Source: Prauserella shujinwangii
GTDB lineage: Bacteria; Actinomycetota; Actinomycetes; Mycobacteriales; Pseudonocardiaceae
Direction of reading: 5' to 3'
Length of the DNA stretch: 64,000 nucleotides
Assembly: GCF_003001955.1 (NCBI RefSeq)
Contig: NZ_PVNH01000005.1
Span: 372,001-436,000, forward strand
This document shows, one piece after another, positions 58,193-64,000 of this stretch. How positions within the stretch are numbered: position 1 is the first letter of the stretch; each line of letters opens with the position of its first letter. The position numbers were made by a program, and so were the translations under genes. The notes beneath the pieces are model-generated. The model searched no databases and was not told where the DNA came from. It saw nothing but the letters and a program-made list of their open reading frames with translations.

Positions 58193-58262
58193 GGCAAATG
58201 GAGTAATACGTTGCGCCATTCGCAACAAAAACGGCGCCCCCGATGAGGGCGCCGTGCGGAAG

Positions 58263-58335
58263 AGCGGACGACGGGACTCGAACCCGCGACCCTCACCTTG
58301 GCAAGGTGATGCGCTACCAACTGCGCTACGTCCGC
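58263..58335 (-). tRNA. tRNA-Gly (anticodon GCC)
   Basis: 73-nt cloverleaf: acceptor stem GCGGACG/CGTCCGC, D-arm GCGC with AGTTGGTA loop, anticodon arm TCACC-TTGCCAA-GGTGA with anticodon GCC, and T-arm GCGGG-TTCGAGT-CCCGT. The 3' CCA is not encoded. A TATAGA box on the minus strand (58374-58369) is a likely promoter. It is isolated, between the LPMO and sigma-factor genes, a common integration point, but no integrase or repeat is seen beside it. Confidence 0.97.
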
Positions 58336-58531
58336 ATGCGCTGCCCTTCCGGGCCGCGCATGGCACAGTCTATACACACGGCTCCCGGACTCCGCGAGCC
58401 ACCCGGAAGATGGGCTTTTGGTTACGTCGGCCTCGCAAGGGGTGACGCCACCTGGCCTACCTCCGTATGGTGTTCAACGTTCAACCGAAAGGGCTGCAGC
58501 TGACCTCGGCCCGGAGGGGGTGCCTGGCTGG

Positions 58532-60244
58532 ATGGACCAAGGGGTCTCGGGATCCGACGAGCCGGCACTGCTGGAACGCCTGCGTGTCGGCGAGGACGCC
58601 GCCTTCGGCGAGCTGTTCGAACTCCACGCGGGAGCGGTGCGGCGGCTCGCTCGTGGGCTCGCGTCCGACAGTTCGGAAGCGGACGACATCACCGCGGAGA
58701 CGTTCTTCCGGGTCTTGCAGGCGCTGCGGCGGGGCAACGGTCCCCGCGACAACGTCCGCGCCTACCTGCTGACCGTCGCGCGCCGGGTGTCGTGGGAGTG
58801 GCACGGCTCGCGGCGCGACGTGCCCGTCACCGACGACGAGCTGACCACACGGGCCGGCGCGGGCGGTGACTCCCAGGCGAGCACGGCCGAGGCGACGCTG
58901 ATCACCCGCGCGTTCTCCAGCCTGCCCGAACGCTGGCGCACCGTGCTCTGGCAGACGGAGGTCGAGGGCGAGCAGCCCGCCGTCGTCGCGCCCCACTTCG
59001 GGCTCAGCGCCAACGCCACGGCCGCACTCGCCAGGCGGGCCCGGCTCGGCCTGCGCGCCGCCTACCTGCAGGCCCACCTGGCGGTGAACCGCAGCTCCGA
59101 CGGCTGCCGCACGGTGATGGAGAAGCTGGGCGGCTACACGGCGGGCAGCGTCACCGGCGCGGAGGCCCGCAAGATCCAGGCCCACCTCGGCACGTGCTCC
59201 ACCTGCCAGTCCACCCACGACGAGCTGCGCCAGGTCTGCTCCTCGCTGCGCGCCCACGCGGACGTCGTGGTGCTGTTCGTGCCCGCCGCGGCGCTCGCGA
59301 TCGGCGCCACCACCTCAGGCACCCTCGGTGGCGTCGGCGCGGGTACGGCCGGCTCGTCCACGCTGGTGACCGCGGGCACCGGCGGTGCGGGCGGGCTCGC
59401 CGTGTCGAGCGGCGCGAGCGGCGTCGCTCTGGCCGTCGGGACCAAGATCAAGGTCGGCTTCGCGATCGCCTCGACGGCTGCCGTGGGTGCGGTCGGCGTC
59501 GCCGGACCGGCCTACCAGGGCACCGACCGGACGATCGGGCTGCCCTCGGACGGCAGCGCTGAGCTGCGCATCGCCGCGCCCGCATCCGAGACCGGCACGA
59601 CCACCGTGCGGTCGCGGGTGGCGGAGATCGTGCACGGCAGCGCGGCTCCCGGCGAGCCAGGGCCGGGGAACGCGAGCGCGCCGCCCGAGCTGCCTCCGCA
59701 GGTTGACACGCAGCAGCCCGCGCACCGGTACACCACCCCGCCCGGGATCGAGATCGCGGGCGAGGCCAAGCCCGCGAGGTCGCCGGACGGCACGCAGCTC
59801 CCCGGCGTGCACCAGCCACCCGGCCAGAACCGCGACGACAGCGGCAACGGCAACGGCAATGGCAACGGGAACGGCAACGGGAACGGTGGCGGCAACGGGA
59901 ACGGTGGCGGCAACGGGAACGGCAACGGCGGTGGCAAGCCCCGCATGGACCCGACCACGACCACCGGCAACCCGATGAGCTCCAGCGGCTCGCCGGGCTC
60001 GTCCGGGTCCGCCCCGCCCTCGGACACGCCGGGCCGGGGACACGGCAAGCCCACCGGCAAACCGGGGGGCACGGGCAAGCCCACCCCCGAGTCCTCCCCG
60101 AAGGTGACGTCGTCGGGCACCGGCCCCGAGCACTCAACCCGCCGGTCCGCGGACGACACCAGCACGTCGCAGGGCGACTGCGGGCACGGCCCGCCGAGCT
60201 GGTCACCAGGATGGCGCGGGGACACCGCGGTGTGCGGTGGCTGA
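58532..60244 (+). CDS. ECF sigma factor fused to zinc anti-sigma-like domain and Asn-Gly repeat tail
   Basis: 570 residues. Sigma region 2 lies at 24-90 and region 4 at 125-175 (FSSLPERWRTVLWQTEVEGE). It continues directly into a zinc-binding anti-sigma-like module, H218-x3-C222-x2-C225 (AHLGTCSTC), a hydrophobic, glycine-rich segment (VVVLFVPAAALAIGATTSG) and an alternation of Pro/Ser/Gly disordered tails with an uninterrupted Asn-Gly repeat (438-468). ATG 58532 follows GGAGGGGG; GTG 58520 is an alternative. It may be a sigma factor held inactive or membrane-bound by its own C terminus. Confidence 0.8.
   Translation: MDQGVSGSDEPALLERLRVGEDAAFGELFELHAGAVRRLARGLASDSSEADDITAETFFRVLQALRRGNGPRDNVRAYLLTVARRVSWEWHGSRRDVPVTDDELTTRAGAGGDSQASTAEATLITRAFSSLPERWRTVLWQTEVEGEQPAVVAPHFGLSANATAALARRARLGLRAAYLQAHLAVNRSSDGCRTVMEKLGGYTAGSVTGAEARKIQAHLGTCSTCQSTHDELRQVCSSLRAHADVVVLFVPAAALAIGATTSGTLGGVGAGTAGSSTLVTAGTGGAGGLAVSSGASGVALAVGTKIKVGFAIASTAAVGAVGVAGPAYQGTDRTIGLPSDGSAELRIAAPASETGTTTVRSRVAEIVHGSAAPGEPGPGNASAPPELPPQVDTQQPAHRYTTPPGIEIAGEAKPARSPDGTQLPGVHQPPGQNRDDSGNGNGNGNGNGNGNGGGNGNGGGNGNGNGGGKPRMDPTTTTGNPMSSSGSPGSSGSAPPSDTPGRGHGKPTGKPGGTGKPTPESSPKVTSSGTGPEHSTRRSADDTSTSQGDCGHGPPSWSPGWRGDTAVCGG
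59842..59935 (+). repeat. Hexanucleotide GGCAAC repeat within the sigma-factor tail
   Basis: About 15 imperfect tandem copies of GGCAAC/GGGAAC with GGTGGC interruptions, encoding (Gly-Asn)n. In-frame, so copy number changes would alter tail length without frameshift. Not a CRISPR: no spacers. Confidence 0.85.
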
Positions 60245-60316
60245 CCCGTATCGCGGCGGAGGGCCGCACGGTACCGTGGTCGCAGGACGTGCTCGGGTGG
60301 TGTGCGGAGGGAAGCG

Positions 60317-60757
60317 ATGAACCGGCTGGTCCGGGCTTCTGACGGCCGGGAATGGGTCGTTCGCGCTCAGATGGAGTGGCGCAGGCCCGCCACGGCGGAC
60401 GACTTCGAGCACGATGTCGCCGCCAGTTACGGGCCGGGCATCGCCATGGGGATCGTGGCCGCCGTGCTGGCGATCGTCCTGATCGTCTGGATGCCGGACG
60501 ACGTCCTGATCCCCGCATGGGTACCGTTGGCGGTGCTGCTGGTCGCCCTGTTCTTCCCGCTGCGCTGGGTCCTGCGCAGGCCGTGGACCGTCGTCGCCGA
60601 GACCGAGGGCGACGTCACCGGCGAGCGCCCCTCCGAGCGCTGGGTCGGGACCGTGCGGGGTGTCTTCTCCGTCCGCGGCGAGGTCAACAAGATCGCCAAG
60701 TCGATCCAGAAGTACGACCTGCCGGACTTCGAGGGTCCGCTGCACCCGGTCGAGTAG
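60317..60757 (+). CDS. Small two-helix membrane protein
   Basis: 146 residues. N-terminal cytoplasmic 35 residues (LVRASDGREWVVRAQMEWRR), two helices (about 46-85: GPGIAMGIVAAVLAIVLIVW and WVPLAVLLVALFFPL), and a C-terminal cytoplasmic half (RPWTVVAETEGDVTGERPSE). Conserved in actinomycetes as far as I recall, function unknown. ATG preceded by GGAGGG. It ends 6 nt before the Nei-type glycosylase ATG. Confidence 0.65.
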   Translation: MNRLVRASDGREWVVRAQMEWRRPATADDFEHDVAASYGPGIAMGIVAAVLAIVLIVWMPDDVLIPAWVPLAVLLVALFFPLRWVLRRPWTVVAETEGDVTGERPSERWVGTVRGVFSVRGEVNKIAKSIQKYDLPDFEGPLHPVE

Positions 60758-60763
60758 CGCGTC

Positions 60764-61621
60764 ATGCCCGAGTTGCCGGAAGTCGAAGCCCTCGCCCACC
60801 ACCTGCGCGAGCACGCGGTCGGCCGGACGGTGACGAGGGTCGACGTGGCGTCGCTGAGCGTGCTCAAGACCGTGCGCCCGCAGTGGACCGAACTGCACGG
60901 CCGCGAGGTGACCGGTGCGGGCAGGCACGGCAAGCATCTCGACCTCGAGTGCGGCGACCTGCACCTGATCGTGCACCTGGCCAGGGCGGGCTGGCTGCGC
61001 TGGTCGGACAACCTCTCCGCCGCGCCGCCGAAGCCGGGCCGGGGGCCGCTGGCCCTGCGCGTGCACCTCGGGCAGGGCGGGCCCGGGTTCGACCTCACCG
61101 AGGCGGGCACCAAGAAGGGCCTCGCCGTGTGGATCGTGCGAGACCCCGCCGAGGTGTCCAGCATCGCGCGGCTCGGCCCCGACGCGCTGTCCCTGGATCG
61201 CACCGCGCTGGGGGAGTTGCTCGCCGGGCGCACGGCACGGCTCAAGACCGTGCTCACGGACCAGTCGGTGCTCGCCGGGATCGGCAACGCGTACTCCGAC
61301 GAGATCCTGCACACTGCCCGCCTCTCGCCCTACGCCACGCCGGCGAAGCTGCCCGACGAGGCGGTCGACCGGCTCGCCGAGGCGATGCGCGACGTGCTCA
61401 CCTCCGCCGTGGAGCGGTCGGTCGGGCAGGACGCCGCCCGGCTGAAGGGCGAGAAGCGCTCGGGTCTCCGGGTGCACGGGCGGACCGGCCTGCCCTGCCC
61501 CGTGTGCGGCGACACCGTGCGGGAGATCTCGTTCGCCGACAAGTCCTTCCAGTACTGCCCGACCTGCCAGACCGGCGGCAAGCCGCTCGCCGACCGCCGG
61601 ATGTCCCGCCTGCTCAAATGA
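60764..61621 (+). CDS. Fpg/Nei-family DNA glycosylase/AP lyase (Nei2-like)
   Basis: 285 residues. MPELPEVEALAHHLREHAVG provides Pro1 and Glu2 catalytic residues after Met removal; Lys near RHGKHL, H2TH region (LLAGRTARLKTVLTDQSVLAGIGNAYSDE, cited in part: VLTDQSVLAGIGN) and the C-terminal zinc finger CPVCGDTVREI with YCPTCQ. The 'EVE' after Pro and the variant AGIGN loop place it with Nei2 rather than MutM. Removes oxidised pyrimidines. Confidence 0.9.
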   Translation: MPELPEVEALAHHLREHAVGRTVTRVDVASLSVLKTVRPQWTELHGREVTGAGRHGKHLDLECGDLHLIVHLARAGWLRWSDNLSAAPPKPGRGPLALRVHLGQGGPGFDLTEAGTKKGLAVWIVRDPAEVSSIARLGPDALSLDRTALGELLAGRTARLKTVLTDQSVLAGIGNAYSDEILHTARLSPYATPAKLPDEAVDRLAEAMRDVLTSAVERSVGQDAARLKGEKRSGLRVHGRTGLPCPVCGDTVREISFADKSFQYCPTCQTGGKPLADRRMSRLLK

Positions 61622-61700
61622 CGCGTACCGTCGTGGACCGGGTACAGAAAGTGCGGGGCAGACCTTGCGTGGGAGCCCCCGAGCGCCGAGCATTGACGCC

Positions 61701-62978
61701 GTGTCCGGGCTCCTGACCATGCCAGTCGTCCCGTGGAGCGTCGCGGGAGCGCTGCTGGTCGTGCTGATCGCGGTGCTGCTCCGCGGGCGCAAGCCGAGCG
61801 GCGCGGTGGACGACGCCGTGCTCGAAGCGGTCTACGTGATGGCCAAGGCCCCACTCGAACTGCGGGAAGGTCTCGACCAGGCGGCCGCCGACAAGGTGGC
61901 CGCGCGGCTGCTGCAGCTGCTCAAGTGCCTCGCCATCGGCATCACCGACGGTGCGGGCACGCTGCTGTCGTGGGACGGTGAGGCCAACGAGCACTATGCC
62001 GACCTGGTCGACCCGATCGGCACGTCGATCCGCAAGCACCGGCGCGAGGTCGTCTCCCACGACAAGATGCCGTGCAACCACCGCGGCACCTGCCGCATGC
62101 GCACGGCGGTCATCGTCCCGCTGATCGTCGAGGGGCAGACCGAGGCCACGCTGATCGTGGTCGGGCGCACCCGCGGCAAGCGGATCGTGCACATGGCCGA
62201 CGCGGTCGCCCGGTTCGTCGGCACCCAGCTCGAGGCCGCCCGGCTGGAGGAGACCAAGCACCAGCTGAACCAGGCCGAGATCAAGGCGCTGCGTGCGCAG
62301 ATCTCCCCGCACTTCGTCTACAACGCGCTGAACACGATCTCCTCGCTCATCCGGACCGACCCGGAGGAGGCGCGGGAGCTGCTGCAGGACTTCGCCGACT
62401 TCACGCGCTACTGCTTCCGCACGGAGGGCACGTTCACGACGCTGTCCGACGAGATGCGCAACGTCGACCGCTACCTGACGATCGAGAGCGCGCGCTACGG
62501 CTCCCGGCTCAACGTCCGCCTGCGAATCGCGCCCGAGGTGCAGTCGGTGGTGCTGCCGTTCCTGCTCATCCAGCCGCTCGTGGAGAACGCGGTCAAGCAC
62601 GGCATCGCCAACAAGCCCGGCGGCGGCACCATCACCGTGACCGCGCAGGACTTCGGCACGGAGGCGGAGATCAGCGTCGAGGACGACGGGGTCGGCATGG
62701 ACCCGGCGCTGCTGGACGGCATGCGCGACTCCCGCAGCAGTGCGCACATCGGTCTTACCGGCATCAACCGGCGGATGAGCCAGGTCTACAAGAACCGCTA
62801 CTCGCTCATGGTGGAGACCGCGCCGGGCGCGGGCATGAAGGTCACCATGCGGGTGCCGAAGTTCGTCCGCGGTGTCCGCCCGGACATGCTGAACTTCGCC
62901 GCCGAGGTACCCGCGCAGAGCCCTCGGCGCGGGACCGCGAGGGCGGGCCTGCCGGACGTCACCCCGAACGCCAGCTGA
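61701..62978 (+). CDS. LytS/YehU-type sensor histidine kinase
   Basis: 425 residues. One N-terminal membrane helix (about 10-28), a GAF-like domain (about 35-175) with a C125-x5-C131 pair (DKMPCNHRGTCRM) that could bind metal or form a disulfide, His_kinase domain with phospho-acceptor His204 (RAQISPHFVYNALNT) and HATPase_c (LIQPLVENAVKHGI, EDDGVGMDP). Start uncertain: GTG 61701 or ATG 61719. Its partner is probably the LytTR response regulator at the window end, with an S49 peptidase gene between. Confidence 0.85.
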   Translation: MSGLLTMPVVPWSVAGALLVVLIAVLLRGRKPSGAVDDAVLEAVYVMAKAPLELREGLDQAAADKVAARLLQLLKCLAIGITDGAGTLLSWDGEANEHYADLVDPIGTSIRKHRREVVSHDKMPCNHRGTCRMRTAVIVPLIVEGQTEATLIVVGRTRGKRIVHMADAVARFVGTQLEAARLEETKHQLNQAEIKALRAQISPHFVYNALNTISSLIRTDPEEARELLQDFADFTRYCFRTEGTFTTLSDEMRNVDRYLTIESARYGSRLNVRLRIAPEVQSVVLPFLLIQPLVENAVKHGIANKPGGGTITVTAQDFGTEAEISVEDDGVGMDPALLDGMRDSRSSAHIGLTGINRRMSQVYKNRYSLMVETAPGAGMKVTMRVPKFVRGVRPDMLNFAAEVPAQSPRRGTARAGLPDVTPNAS

Positions 62979-63007
62979 GCACCGCCGCGCGTCAGTAGGC
63001 TGGTCGC

Positions 63008-63847
63008 ATGAACGTGACCGACAAGCTGACCTCCCGGATTCCGAAGATCGGCGACCGTGGCGACCGGAGCGACGTCGTCGCGGTGGTGAAGCTGCACGGC
63101 GTGATCAGCCCGCAGCCGTCGCCGCTGGCCAGGAACACCATCAACATCGCCACGATGGAGTCCGCGCTGACCAGGGCCTTCGGTCACGACCGGCTCAGGG
63201 CGGTCGCCCTGCTCGTCAACTCGCCCGGCGGCGCCCCGACCCAGTCCGGTCTGGTCGCCGAGCGCATCCGGCAGCTCGCCGACGCCAAGAACGTGCCGGT
63301 GCTCGCCTTCGCCGAGGACGTCGCCGCGTCCGGCGGTTACTGGCTCGCCTGCGCGGCCGACGAGATCTACGCGCACCGCACGTCCGTCGTCGGCTCGATC
63401 GGCGTGATCAGCGGCGGCTTCGGCTTCCCCGGTCTGCTCGAACGCTTCGGCATCGAGCGCAGGCTGCACACCGCGGGGGAGAACAAGGCACGGCTCGACC
63501 CGTTCAGCCCCGAGAAGCCCGAGGACGTCGAGTGGCTGCGCACGCTGCACTCCCAGCTGCACGAGCAGTTCTGCGAGTGGGTTCGGGAGCGCAGGGGTGA
63601 CCGGCTCGCCGACGGCGAGGAGCTGTTCAACGGTGACGTGTGGCTGGGCAGCAGGGCTGCCGAACTCGGGCTCGTCGACGGCCTCGGCAACCTGCGCGAG
63701 GTGATCGGCCGGCGCTACCCGGACGCCGAGATCGTGTTCGCGGAGCCGAAGAAGCCGTTGCTGGCCAGGCTCGGCATCGGGGCACCCGCGGCCGCGTTGC
63801 TGGACGCCGTCGAACAACGTGCGCGCTGGGCTCGTTTCGGCGTGTGA
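63008..63847 (+). CDS. S49 family peptidase (SppA/SohB-like)
   Basis: 279 residues. Catalytic Ser108 in AEDVAASGGYWLACAAD and Lys160 in TAGENKARLDPFSPEK form the Ser-Lys dyad; the crotonase-like fold begins at VVKLHGVISPQP. No signal peptide or membrane helix, unlike typical SppA, so it acts in the cytoplasm or peripherally at the membrane. TAGGCT (62996-63001) is 6 nt before the ATG: leaderless, own promoter. Confidence 0.87.
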   Translation: MNVTDKLTSRIPKIGDRGDRSDVVAVVKLHGVISPQPSPLARNTINIATMESALTRAFGHDRLRAVALLVNSPGGAPTQSGLVAERIRQLADAKNVPVLAFAEDVAASGGYWLACAADEIYAHRTSVVGSIGVISGGFGFPGLLERFGIERRLHTAGENKARLDPFSPEKPEDVEWLRTLHSQLHEQFCEWVRERRGDRLADGEELFNGDVWLGSRAAELGLVDGLGNLREVIGRRYPDAEIVFAEPKKPLLARLGIGAPAAALLDAVEQRARWARFGV

Positions 63848-63896
63848 GGGCGATTTCCCCGCGGTGGTGTGGACAGACACGCGCGTGGACGGCAAG

Positions 63897-64000
63897 ATGC
63901 AGGTCACTGTGAGTGCTCACGAAGACACCAGAAGGCTCCTCGTCCTGGCGGTTGACGATGAGTTACCCGGGCTTGACCAGCTCAAGCACTGCCTGGAGGC
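63897..64000 (+). CDS. LytTR-type response regulator, 3' end cut by the window
   Basis: Only about 34 codons are present. MQVTVSAHEDTRRLLVLAVD and the acidic DDELPGLDQLKHCLEA are the first receiver strand and helix of a response regulator; GTG 63909 is an alternative start. A TTA leucine codon (63963-63965) lies within DDELPG; TTA is rare in such GC-rich genomes and in Streptomyces marks bldA-dependent genes. It is the presumed partner of the LytS-type kinase. Confidence 0.7.
   Translation, partial: MQVTVSAHEDTRRLLVLAVDDELPGLDQLKHCLE

Noticed and set aside
58263-58335. tRNA-Gly as attachment site of a mobile element
   Set aside because: No integrase, direct repeat of the tRNA 3' end or phage gene is visible nearby.
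59842-59935. Tandem hexanucleotide array as a CRISPR or integration site
   Set aside because: Repeats are contiguous, in frame and have no spacers; it is simple coding repeat.
1-64000. Phage, plasmid or insertion-sequence content
   Set aside because: No transposase, integrase, replication or structural gene is recognisable; only two gene remnants are present.

Overview
The window is 64 kb of very GC-rich DNA with strong GC3 codon bias, many GTG and a few TTG starts, and no rRNA, CRISPR array or complete insertion sequence. The genes point to an actinomycete of the Pseudonocardiaceae, most like Amycolatopsis, Saccharomonospora or relatives: LAxTG sortase substrate, thioester-domain surface protein, XRE-TPR regulator, CGNR/ABATE regulator, DUF6474-like protein, B3/4-domain protein, malyl-CoA lyase-type pair. 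This placement is inference. Many genes look leaderless, with a TAnnnT -10 box 6-7 nt before the start codon.

1-9.6 kb: tail of a penicillin-acylase gene, an Imm-5-like gene, a flavin/F420-type oxidoreductase, an XRE-cupin repressor divergent from a B3/4-domain + cystathionine-lyase-type operon, a cell-wall thioester adhesin, an amidase and an LLM-type monooxygenase. 9.4-11.5 kb: an MFS remnant and two citrate-lyase/malyl-CoA-lyase-type genes. 11.9-20.2 kb: small enzymes and regulators (SDR, GNAT/TetR with tandem operators, sugar-lactone oxidase, PLP aldolase) and a GH1 glucosidase-MFS operon with a divergent TetR. 20.5-23.9 kb: an XRE-TPR regulator with two small proteins and an APH-like kinase.

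24.1-27.0 kb: a four-gene copper operon on the minus strand (membrane protein, YcnI, CopC, CopD). 27.1-30.7 kb: an OpuC/YehZ-type osmoprotectant ABC transporter, then MOSC protein, a broken carboxymuconolactone decarboxylase gene, a CGNR regulator with repeated operators, and a TauD dioxygenase preceded by a possible leaderless leader peptide. 33.3-46.5 kb: DUF6474, TM0106-like nuclease, SDR, UDP-glucose dehydrogenase, gamma-glutamyltransferase, an ECF sigma-VOC-SnoaL operon, a molybdopterin oxidoreductase with a membrane partner, a NarL-type two-component system and a 31-residue membrane peptide.

46.6-56.3 kb is the most distinctive part: a cell-surface glycan locus. Two paralogous single-pass membrane proteins with SHOCT-like N termini flank an AlgX/AlgJ-like O-acetyltransferase, a methyltransferase with a beta-rich tail, a 1064-residue methyltransferase-coiled coil-GT2-GT4 fusion and an integral membrane acyltransferase. 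The fusion resembles chain-length-controlling, self-capping polymerases (WsaE/WbdD logic) and is the best candidate for an undescribed system here.

56.4-64 kb: MsrA, YiaAB-domain protein, a chitin-type AA10 LPMO with two DasR-box-like palindromes upstream, tRNA-Gly(GCC), an ECF sigma factor fused to a zinc anti-sigma-like domain and an Asn-Gly repeat tail, a Nei-type glycosylase, and a LytS-type kinase separated by an S49 peptidase from a response regulator cut off by the window end.
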